From the NCBI GenBank assembly GCA_002469805.1, contig DKNW01000105.1:1-5211 (forward strand): a DNA stretch of 5,211 nucleotides, in the 5' to 3' direction. The DNA comes from Rhodobiaceae bacterium UBA7378. Lineage in GTDB: Bacteria; Pseudomonadota; Alphaproteobacteria; RS24. The translations under genes were made by a program, and so were the position numbers. The notes under the pieces are model-generated. The model had not been told where the DNA came from. It saw nothing but the letters and a program-made list of their open reading frames with translations, and did not search any database. Numbering within the stretch: the first letter of the stretch is position 1; the number at the start of each line of letters is the position of its first letter. Positions 1 to 5,118 of the stretch are shown piece after piece.

Positions 1-549
1 GTGAATGTGCTTTTTGAGCGCGGCGCGTTTTCCGCGGCAGATACACGTGCGACGGCTGCGGGGTTGCAATTTTTTTGCATCGGCCTGCCGGCATTTGTTT
101 TGATTAAAGCGCTACAGCCATTTTTCTTTGCGCGGCAAGATACACGCAGCCCGTTCATAGATGGCGCGGTCGGGGTGGCGGCAAATATTACGCTGTCATT
201 ATCTTTGTTTGGGTATATGGGACATGTAGCTATTGCGCTGGCGACGGCGGTAGCGGGTTGGCTAACCGTTACGCTGATGCTGACACGGTTGTGGCGACAG
301 GGCCTCTGGCGGCCAGGTGCTGTCTTGGTGCGCCAGTTGGCGGTGCAGCTTATGGCAAGCCTCGTCATGGGCGCGGTCATTGGCTACGGCGCCCAGATAT
401 GGATGCCGGAACCGGCGCTTGCTGGGCTTTCATTCGGCGCGCGAGCGGGTTTGTTGGCGGTGCTGGTGGGTGCAGGCATGTGTGTGTTTGCGGGGCTGTG
501 TTATTTTGCCGGTGGCGCGCGCGACTTGCGGGCGTTGCGCGGACGCTGA
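1..549 (+). CDS. murJ: Lipid II flippase MurJ (MviN), C-terminal part, 5' end outside window
   Basis: This is the C-terminal 182 residues of MurJ, the inner-membrane MOP-superfamily transporter that flips lipid-linked peptidoglycan precursor (lipid II) to the periplasm. The opening NVLFERGAF and the later block GLPAFVLIKALQPFFFARQD (about residues 28-47) are family signatures. They are followed by hydrophobic segments at about 52-72, 75-95, 112-132 and 143-170, consistent with the last membrane helices. Full-length family members have about 500 residues and 14 helices, so roughly two thirds of the gene lies upstream. The GTG at base 1 is almost certainly an internal valine codon. The frame closes with TGA at 547-549. 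In alphaproteobacteria murJ usually precedes trpS, as here. I see no frameshift or odd feature. Confidence 0.93.
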   Translation: MNVLFERGAFSAADTRATAAGLQFFCIGLPAFVLIKALQPFFFARQDTRSPFIDGAVGVAANITLSLSLFGYMGHVAIALATAVAGWLTVTLMLTRLWRQGLWRPGAVLVRQLAVQLMASLVMGAVIGYGAQIWMPEPALAGLSFGARAGLLAVLVGAGMCVFAGLCYFAGGARDLRALRGR

Positions 550-635
550 TGGCTTGCATCAGGGGCAATAATTGGCAATAAACATGTTTCTAACCATGTC
601 TCTTTAAAAACCATATCTCGTCGAGGGAGGCCGCT
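550..635 (+). promoter_or_regulatory. murJ-trpS intergenic spacer with trpS ribosome binding site
   Basis: The 86-bp spacer ends in a clear Shine-Dalgarno sequence, GGGAGG at 625-630, five bases before the trpS ATG, which supports that start. The AT-rich middle holds a direct repeat GGCAATA (564-570 and 574-580, ten-base period) and a weak inverted repeat ACATG/CATGT (582-586 and 595-599). A TTGGCA at 572-577 resembles a -35 box, but no convincing -10 sits at the right distance. A promoter for trpS could lie here but is not proven by sequence. There is no run of T after a stem, so no intrinsic terminator for murJ is evident. Confidence 0.4.
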
Positions 636-1652
636 ATGGTGACACATACCGCACGGGTGTTTTCCGGTGTTCAGCCGACGGGGAACCTGCATCTGGGGAA
701 TTATCTGGGCGCAATTAAAAATTTCGTGGCCCTGCAGGAAACGCATCAGTGTCTATATTGTGTGGTTGATCTGCATGCCATTACGGTGTTTCAAGACCCT
801 GCCGAGTTACGTAATAATACGCGCGAAGTCGCCGCCGCTTTCATTGCGGCTGGCGTCGACCCGTCGCAGCATATTATTTTTAATCAAGCGCAAGTGCCTG
901 AACATGCTGAACTAGCGTGGGTATTAAACTGTGTCGCTCGCATGGGCTGGCTAAATCGCATGACGCAGTTCAAGGAAAAAGCTGGCAAAGACCGCGAAAA
1001 AGCCTCTGTTGGGCTTTATGTCTATCCCAATCTGATGGCGGCAGATATTTTGCTGTATCGGGCTACGCATGTGCCGGTGGGTGACGATCAGAAGCAGCAT
1101 TTGGAGTTGGCCCGCGACATTGCGCAGAAGTTTAATAATGATTTTGACCGACCGGATTTTTTTCCCCAACCCGAACCGCTTATTCAGGGTCCGGCAACCC
1201 GCGTGATGTCGTTGCGCGACGGGGCGAAGAAAATGTCGAAATCTGACCCGTCAGACTTGTCGCGTATCACCATGCTTGACCAGCCCGACGATATTGCACG
1301 CAAAATACGCAAAGCCAAAACTGATCCAGATGCATTGCCCGATAGCGTTGCGGCGCTGGAAGACCGCCCCGAAGCGGCTAATTTAATAGGCATTTATGCG
1401 GCGCTTGGCGCTAAACCTCTCAATGTGGTTGTCGAGCAATTTGCCGGTGCGCAGTTTTCAAAACTGAAAGAGGAACTGGCTGATCTGGCCATTGCGACGA
1501 TCGGACCGATCGGGGCCGAGATGCGCAAATTGATGGATGACCCAGCCAGCGTTGATGTGGCGCTTGGCGATGGTGCGGCGCGCGCGCGCGCCATTGCAGC
1601 AGATGTTATGGACGAGGTGCGCGAAGCTGTTGGCTTTTTACAAGCCCCTTAG
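636..1652 (+). CDS. trpS: Tryptophanyl-tRNA synthetase (TrpRS)
   Basis: This is a cytoplasmic class Ic aminoacyl-tRNA synthetase that activates tryptophan with ATP and charges tRNA-Trp. The 338-residue length matches the bacterial family (about 330-340). The Rossmann fold shows the HIGH-type signature as HLGN at residues 19-22, within FSGVQPTGNLHLGNYLGA. It also shows YPNLMAADILLY (130-141), whose Asp137 corresponds to the residue that reads the tryptophan indole nitrogen. GDDQ follows at 149-152, and the KMSKS loop is intact at 199-203 (KKMSKSDPSD). The helical C-terminal part (about 210-338) is the anticodon-binding region. The ATG start is fixed by GGGAGG five bases upstream. The stop is TAG. 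A (GC)7 tract lies in the 3' part. Everything needed for activity appears present, so this looks like the normal housekeeping copy. Confidence 0.98.
   Translation: MVTHTARVFSGVQPTGNLHLGNYLGAIKNFVALQETHQCLYCVVDLHAITVFQDPAELRNNTREVAAAFIAAGVDPSQHIIFNQAQVPEHAELAWVLNCVARMGWLNRMTQFKEKAGKDREKASVGLYVYPNLMAADILLYRATHVPVGDDQKQHLELARDIAQKFNNDFDRPDFFPQPEPLIQGPATRVMSLRDGAKKMSKSDPSDLSRITMLDQPDDIARKIRKAKTDPDALPDSVAALEDRPEAANLIGIYAALGAKPLNVVVEQFAGAQFSKLKEELADLAIATIGPIGAEMRKLMDDPASVDVALGDGAARARAIAADVMDEVREAVGFLQAP
1577..1592. repeat. Alternating GC tract, 16-bp perfect palindrome inside trpS
   Basis: The sequence GGCGCGCGCGCGCGCC is a perfect palindrome containing seven GC dinucleotides. It encodes part of an Ala/Arg-rich helix (AARARA) near the TrpRS C-terminus. 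Such alternating purine-pyrimidine tracts can adopt Z-form DNA and are prone to two-base slippage, which here would shift the frame about 20 codons before the stop. Coding constraint on Ala and Arg codons is a sufficient explanation. Confidence 0.6.
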
Positions 1653-1759
1653 ATAGTGAGCAAGGCATCTGCAGCACGCTTTGGGTGGTGAGGAATGGGC
1701 AGTAAGGTGCGGTTCGTCATGCGCGCATTCAAATCGGGCTTGTTTGCCGCGCCGGAAAC
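1653..1759 (+). other. trpS-usp intergenic spacer, no clear regulatory element
   Basis: This is 107 bp without a recognisable gene. I found no strong stem-loop with a T run, no clear -35/-10 pair and no conserved RNA motif. A 29-codon reading frame opens at ATG 1695, after a GGTGAGG, and runs into the usp start region (TAA at 1782-1784). It is too short to call as a gene. The usp frame is closed by TAA at 1703-1705 and offers no start codon between there and 1760. Confidence 0.5.
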
Positions 1760-2251
1760 ATGCGACCATTGCGTATGGATTTAAGCCAACACTTACAGCG
1801 TAAATTTCTCGTTGTTGTCGATGGGTCGCCAGAAGCGCATGCCGCCTTGCGGTTTGCCGCGCGCCGTGCGCATGGCACAGGGGGCAAGGTGGCGCTTTTG
1901 CTGGTGCTAGAACCTGGGGGGTTTGAACATTGGTTGGGCGTTGAGAGCCTGATGCGCGAAGATGCGCGCATTGAGGCCGAGCGGGTGCTGGCCGAATGCA
2001 GCGCCATGGTGGAAATGCTGGGCGGTGAAAAACCGCGCACGCATATTCGCGAAGGCAAGATGAGCGAAGAAATAAACCGGCTGATTGATGAAGATAAAAC
2101 CATCTCTACGCTGGTGCTGGCATCGGGGTCCGATGCGGGTGGCCCTGGGCCGCTTGTATCGGCACTTGGCACGGGAAAATCCACTTTTCATATTCCGGTG
2201 ACGGTCGTGCCAGGCGACCTATCAGATGACGAAATAGATGCGTTGACGTAA
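1760..2251 (+). CDS. Universal stress protein (UspA-like) family protein
   Basis: This is a single Usp domain of 163 residues. Strand 1 is KFLVVVDGSPEAHAALRFAA (15-34), with the Asp at the nucleotide-site position, and the domain ends with IPVTVVPG (145-152), the usual last strand. Usp proteins are small cytosolic dimers linked to stress survival, and some bind ATP. The canonical ATP-loop pattern G-x2-G-x9-G-(S/T) is not clearly met here: the loop reads ASGSDAGGPGPLVSALG (121-137), then TGKST. ATP binding is therefore uncertain. The gene sits between trpS and nfu, a common alphaproteobacterial order, and its exact role is unknown. The start is either ATG 1760 or ATG 1775. Neither has a good Shine-Dalgarno sequence (GGAAA at 1754-1758 touches the first), and the core domain begins only after both. 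Confidence 0.85.
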   Translation: MRPLRMDLSQHLQRKFLVVVDGSPEAHAALRFAARRAHGTGGKVALLLVLEPGGFEHWLGVESLMREDARIEAERVLAECSAMVEMLGGEKPRTHIREGKMSEEINRLIDEDKTISTLVLASGSDAGGPGPLVSALGTGKSTFHIPVTVVPGDLSDDEIDALT

Positions 2252-2268
2252 AACCCATGAAAACGTCG

Positions 2269-2287
2269 TATATATTCCTATATATAG
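2269..2287. promoter_or_regulatory. AT-rich inverted repeat ahead of nfu, candidate promoter/operator
   Basis: TATATA (2269-2274) and TATATA (2279-2284) flank TTCC, and the right part, CTATATATAG (2278-2287), is itself a perfect 10-bp palindrome. It lies 30-48 bp ahead of the nfu start in a 65-bp spacer, where a -10 element or repressor site would be expected. A TTGACG at 2243-2248, overlapping the end of usp, resembles a -35 box. However, its distance to the TATATA boxes (20 bp or more) is longer than ideal. The site does not match the E. coli IscR or Fur consensus as I know them. A promoter or operator role is inference from position and symmetry. Confidence 0.35.
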
Positions 2288-2316
2288 CGTACAGATAACC
2301 GAATCCGGAGGCAGAT

Positions 2317-2889
2317 ATGTTTATCCAGACCGAAGCAACGCCGAACCCTACAACCCTGAAATTTATGCCGGGCCAGAATGTGATGGGAGATCAGCCGCCG
2401 GCAGATTTTCCCAATGCACAAGCAGCTGAAGCGTCGCCGCTGGCGAGCGCACTGTTTGCGCTGGACCATGTTACCGGTGTGTTTTTGGGTGCCGATTTCA
2501 TTACCGTGACCAAAGATGATGCCGAGTGGCAGCATATTAAACCTGCTATTTTGACGACCATTATGGATCATTTTGTTGCTGGTTTGCCGGTCATGCATGC
2601 TAACGCGTCGCGCAGCACGGATAACGACGACACGGCTGCCGAGGTAAGCGGCCCCGATGCGGAAATAATCGGCGCGATTAAACAATTGCTCGACACACGT
2701 GTGCGACCTGCCGTTGCCCAAGATGGTGGTGACATTGTGTTCCATGGCTACACGGATGGCGTGGTGTCATTGCATATGCGCGGTGCGTGCGCGGGCTGCC
2801 CCAGTGCCACGGCGACGCTGAAACACGGTATTGAAAACTTGCTCAAGCATTACATTCCCTCGATCACCGAGGTTCGGGCAGTTATGTAA
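2317..2889 (+). CDS. nfuA: NFU1-type iron-sulfur cluster carrier protein (Nfu_N + NifU C-terminal domain)
   Basis: This 190-residue two-domain protein receives Fe-S clusters from the scaffold and passes them to client enzymes. The N-terminal Nfu_N domain (about 1-88) opens with the typical MFIQTEATPNPTTLKFMPG. A short acidic linker (about 98-112) leads to the NifU-type domain (113-180), which contains RVRPAVAQDGGDI (128-140) and the cluster-ligating motif GACAGCPS, with Cys158 and Cys161 intact. This arrangement matches mitochondrial NFU1 and its alphaproteobacterial relatives. E. coli NfuA differs in having an A-type N-terminal domain, so the symbol is used in the broad sense. GGAGG at 2307-2311, five bases before the ATG, fixes the start. 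The rutE-like gene follows 14 bp after the stop and may share its transcript. Confidence 0.96.
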   Translation: MFIQTEATPNPTTLKFMPGQNVMGDQPPADFPNAQAAEASPLASALFALDHVTGVFLGADFITVTKDDAEWQHIKPAILTTIMDHFVAGLPVMHANASRSTDNDDTAAEVSGPDAEIIGAIKQLLDTRVRPAVAQDGGDIVFHGYTDGVVSLHMRGACAGCPSATATLKHGIENLLKHYIPSITEVRAVM

Positions 2890-2903
2890 CCAACGGGGTA
2901 CTC

Positions 2904-3512
2904 ATGTCGCATTCCACAGATCACGAACCGCTCGACGTCACCGCGCTCGACCGGATTTTTCTCGAAGGTCGCACGCATAACGCGTGGCAGGACAGGCCCG
3001 TTGCGCCTAGCTTACTGACGCAACTTTATGATCTGGTGAAAATGGCTCCGACCAGCGCAAACTGTTCGCCTGCGCGGGTAGTTTTTGTGGTGTCAGATGA
3101 GGCCAAAGAACGTCTCCTACCGCATTTGCTTGAAGATAATCGCAAAAAAACCGTGGCCGCGCCCGTTTGCGCGATTTTGGCTTATGACACTAAATTTTAT
3201 GAATTATTGCCGCAACTTTTTCCTCATAACCCAGATGCGGTGAACTGGTTTGCCGGCAATAACGAGCTGGCTGAACAAACGGCCTTTCGCAATAGTTCGC
3301 TGCAAGGCGGATACCTCATGCTGGCCGCGCGTGCGCTAGGGCTTGATGTTGGCGCGATGTCGGGGTTTGATCCGGCTGGCGTGGACGCGGCGTTTTTCCC
3401 TGATGGGCGTTTCAAGACGAATTTCTTGTGCAATCTCGGCTATGGCGATCCGGCTGGCTTATTTGAACGGTCGCCGCGTTTGGCATTTGACGACGCGTGC
3501 GAGATTGTTTAG
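2904..3512 (+). CDS. Nitroreductase-family protein, RutE/HadB type (putative malonic semialdehyde reductase)
   Basis: This 202-residue protein belongs to the flavin-dependent nitroreductase superfamily and strongly resembles E. coli RutE as I remember it (196 residues). Shared blocks are RTHNAW (23-28), PTSANCSPAR (49-58), FYELLPQLFPH (98-108), the run from TAFRNSS (126-132) to GAMSGFD (150-156), and LGYGD (178-182). RutE uses reduced pyridine nucleotide to turn toxic malonic semialdehyde, released in uracil breakdown, into 3-hydroxypropionate. No other rut gene is visible, so the substrate here is inferred. It could equally be another small aldehyde, an enal or a nitro/quinone compound, and I leave the symbol empty. 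ATG 2904 follows GGGG (2895-2898) and lies 14 bp after nfu; tsaB follows 15 bp after the stop. An A7 run at 3144-3150 encodes part of NRKKT. Confidence 0.88.
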   Translation: MSHSTDHEPLDVTALDRIFLEGRTHNAWQDRPVAPSLLTQLYDLVKMAPTSANCSPARVVFVVSDEAKERLLPHLLEDNRKKTVAAPVCAILAYDTKFYELLPQLFPHNPDAVNWFAGNNELAEQTAFRNSSLQGGYLMLAARALGLDVGAMSGFDPAGVDAAFFPDGRFKTNFLCNLGYGDPAGLFERSPRLAFDDACEIV

Positions 3513-3527
3513 CGGCGCTATATCATC

Positions 3528-4232
3528 ATGATGCCGAAAACCATCCTTGCCTGCGACACGACGCAAGGCGCATGTTCGGCTGCGCTGTGGCATGCAGGTG
3601 AGGTAATCGAGGACCGTTTGGTTGACATGCAGCGTGGTCATGCCGAAGCATTATTGCCACTATTGGCCGACATCAAAACCACCGCGCCGGATATCTGGGC
3701 GCAAGTCGATGCGCTGGCCGTGACCATTGGGCCGGGCACATTTACCGGTGTCCGCGTGGGTATTTCAGCCATGCGCGGTCTCGCCCTTGCCATGGCTGTG
3801 CCGGTGGCTGGCTTTAGTACGCTGCATATGATGGCGCTGGGTTCTTCTACACAAGCGCACCGCCTTGTGGCTGTCGATGCGCGGCGCGACACTTATTATA
3901 CGCAAATTTGCACTGCTGATGGCACGCCGTGCGAGGCTCCGACAGCGCGCAGCTTAGCGGCATGTTGGGATTTGGCTGGCGTTTATCCGGGTGCGCCAAT
4001 GGCTGTTATCGGTACGGGCGCGGCCGCTATTTGCACGCCCACGCAAAGTGAATTTCGTGCGGACCCGGCTCCGGCTTGGCCGCAAGCGTCTATTCTGGCA
4101 GCCCATGCTGCAAGCTATGCGCTGGGGGATCTCGCAAGATTTCGCGCAACGCCTTTATATTTGCGCCCGCCTGATGCGACCCTGCCGGATCCGGCCAAGC
4201 GTCTCCTATTTGATGATGAGCACAACACTTGA
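3528..4232 (+). CDS. tsaB: tRNA threonylcarbamoyladenosine biosynthesis protein TsaB
   Basis: TsaB (formerly YeaZ) is the inactive ASKHA-fold partner of TsaD. With TsaE it lets TsaD transfer threonylcarbamoyl to A37 of ANN-decoding tRNAs (t6A). The 234 residues fit the family (about 220-240). ILACDTTQGACSAAL (6-20) is the first ASKHA strand-turn, GHAEALLP (37-44) follows, and GPGTFTGVRVG (68-78) is the signature loop. DARRDTYY (117-124) and the C-terminal YLRPPDA (211-217) are also characteristic. Two adjacent ATGs (3528 and 3531) could start translation, without a strong Shine-Dalgarno sequence. The preceding gene ends 15 bp upstream, which suggests read-through of ribosomes. The stop TGA (4230-4232) overlaps the presumed TTG start of rimI. 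The tsaB-rimI pairing is widespread in bacteria. Confidence 0.95.
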   Translation: MMPKTILACDTTQGACSAALWHAGEVIEDRLVDMQRGHAEALLPLLADIKTTAPDIWAQVDALAVTIGPGTFTGVRVGISAMRGLALAMAVPVAGFSTLHMMALGSSTQAHRLVAVDARRDTYYTQICTADGTPCEAPTARSLAACWDLAGVYPGAPMAVIGTGAAAICTPTQSEFRADPAPAWPQASILAAHAASYALGDLARFRATPLYLRPPDATLPDPAKRLLFDDEHNT

Positions 4233-4702
4233 CCTTGGAGGTGATTGAACCTTTGCATGATGCAGACGCGCTTGCTGCCTTGCATACGGCGTGTTTCGAG
4301 CGGCCTTGGTCGGGTGATGCCTTCGCCAAATTGCTGCGTGGGGCTGGTGTGCATGCGCTGGGAACGTCGCAGGGCTTCATCGTGATCCGTTGCGTTGCCG
4401 ATGAGGCCGAAATTCTAAGTCTGGGCGTTGTACCTGCGGCGCGCGGGGCCGGACACGGGCGTGATTTAGTTCGCGCGGCGGCGCATCTGGCAGCTTCGGC
4501 TTATCAAGTGCGGCATATATTTCTTGAGGTGGCGGCGAATAATCACGCTGCCCGAGCTTTATATTCTGGCCTTGGATTTATCTGCCATGGCAGTCGGCCT
4601 CGATATTATGCTAATATAGATGCGCATTTGATGCGGTGTGACCTGAGGGCATGCGGGTGGATGCCGGTCGATTGCGAAAAAAAGGGTGATTGTAAATTAT
4701 GA
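4229..4702 (+). CDS. rimI: Ribosomal protein S18-alanine N-acetyltransferase RimI (GNAT family)
   Basis: This GNAT acetyltransferase of up to 157 residues takes acetyl-CoA. E. coli RimI acetylates the N-terminal alanine of ribosomal protein S18, and the role here follows from homology and the tsaB neighbour. ACFERPWS (21-28) matches the RimI substrate-loop region. LSLGVVPAARGAGHGRDLV (64-81 region) holds the acetyl-CoA pyrophosphate loop R-G-A-G-H-G (72-77). FLEVAANNHAARALYSGLGF (98-117) carries the catalytic-type Glu100 and the NxxAxxLYxxxGF motif with Tyr112. RPRYY (123-127) is also typical. The given start is TTG 4229, overlapping the tsaB stop as TTGA. Later in-frame options are TTG 4235, GTG 4241 and TTG 4253. 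The upstream frame is closed by TGA at 4217-4219. The family needs the first strand (LEVIEPL), which favours an early start, although the strongest Shine-Dalgarno sequence points to TTG 4253. The 3' end overlaps fur as ATGA. Confidence 0.93.
   Translation: MTLEVIEPLHDADALAALHTACFERPWSGDAFAKLLRGAGVHALGTSQGFIVIRCVADEAEILSLGVVPAARGAGHGRDLVRAAAHLAASAYQVRHIFLEVAANNHAARALYSGLGFICHGSRPRYYANIDAHLMRCDLRACGWMPVDCEKKGDCKL
4237..4244 (+). promoter_or_regulatory. Strong Shine-Dalgarno sequence at the rimI 5' end
   Basis: GGAGGTGA pairs perfectly with the 16S rRNA 3' tail (anti-Shine-Dalgarno core). It lies downstream of the TTG that overlaps the tsaB stop and eight bases before the in-frame TTG at 4253-4255. 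It therefore either marks 4253 as the true start, giving a protein without the first beta strand, or helps hold ribosomes for re-initiation near 4229-4243. Confidence 0.5.
4682..4689 (+). promoter_or_regulatory. Ribosome binding site of the fur-like gene, inside rimI
   Basis: AAGGGTGA lies nine bases before ATG 4699 within the last rimI codons. It supports this ATG, which overlaps the rimI stop as ATGA, as the true start and indicates translational coupling. Confidence 0.65.
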
Positions 4703-5118
4703 ATACGGGCACAGATATCGAACACTTGGCTGTCACGGCTGGCATGCGCATGACAGAGCAGCGGCGTGTTATTGCGCGCGTGCTGACACTGGCGAATGAC
4801 CATCCAGACGTCGAAGAGGTGCATCGTCGCGCTGTGCTGGAAGATGCTGGCATTTCGATTGCGACCGTTTATCGAACCGTGCGCCTATTTGAAGAGGCCG
4901 GAATTCTCACCCGACATGATTTTGGCGATGGGCGGGCACGCTACGAGCCAGTATCGGACGACCATCACGACCATCTGATTGATATTCAAACTGGCCAAGT
5001 TATCGAATTTACCAATGAGGCCATTGAAGAACTCCAAAAGGAGGTCGCGCGTAAACTTGGGTATAAGCTTGTTGATCACCGGCTCGAGCTATACGGCGTA
5101 CCGCTGGATAAAAAGTAA
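4699..5118 (+). CDS. Fur-family metal-responsive transcriptional regulator (alphaproteobacterial Fur/Mur type)
   Basis: This is a 139-residue cytosolic repressor of the Fur superfamily. The N-terminal winged helix spans about 1-82, with recognition helix ISIATVYRTVRLFEEAGIL (52-70) and wing GDGRARYE (77-84). The dimerisation/metal domain has the cluster DDHHDHLID (87-95), then GQVIEFTNEAIEE (99-111) and DHRLELYG (126-133). The metal-ligand candidates His35, Glu83, His90, Asp91, His92, Glu103 and His127 are all present. There is no cysteine anywhere, so the structural zinc site of E. coli-type Fur (CxxC) is absent. That is usual for alphaproteobacterial Fur/Mur, which can sense manganese or iron. 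It is not a clear Irr, since no haem-type Cys/HxH motif of Irr is seen. Whether it answers to Mn or Fe cannot be told, so no symbol is given. It is coupled to rimI by ATGA and touches plsC. Confidence 0.93.
   Translation: MNTGTDIEHLAVTAGMRMTEQRRVIARVLTLANDHPDVEEVHRRAVLEDAGISIATVYRTVRLFEEAGILTRHDFGDGRARYEPVSDDHHDHLIDIQTGQVIEFTNEAIEELQKEVARKLGYKLVDHRLELYGVPLDKK

Noticed and set aside
1624..1646. Weak alternative stems AAGC/GCTT and GGCTT/AAGCC with a T5 run at the trpS 3' end, considered as an intrinsic terminator.
   Set aside because: The stems are only 4-5 bp, lie before the stop codon, and the T run falls in the loop or is not followed by a release site.
1729..2184. Long minus-strand frame of 151 codons opposite usp.
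   Set aside because: Its translation is Ser/Pro/Ala-rich low-complexity typical of antisense to a GC-biased gene, with no recognisable domain, while the + strand frame is a good Usp domain.
2278..2745. Long minus-strand frame of 155 codons opposite nfu.
   Set aside because: It is antisense to a well-supported two-domain Nfu protein and shows no recognisable family or plausible start signal.
3144..3150. A7 run in the rutE-like gene (and T7 runs at 70-76 in murJ and 1157-1163 in trpS), considered as programmed slippage or phase-variation sites.
   Set aside because: Seven-base runs are expected now and then in coding DNA of this composition; the frames are intact and no alternative product is suggested.
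3524..3533. CATCATGATG palindrome covering the tsaB start codons.
   Set aside because: It is a short chance symmetry created by two tandem ATG codons; no operator function is supported.
3991..4248. An 85-codon + frame overlapping tsaB and the rimI start.
   Set aside because: It is a shadow in another frame of the clearly recognised tsaB. Only its last codons (from ATG 4213/4216) matter, for the rimI start question.
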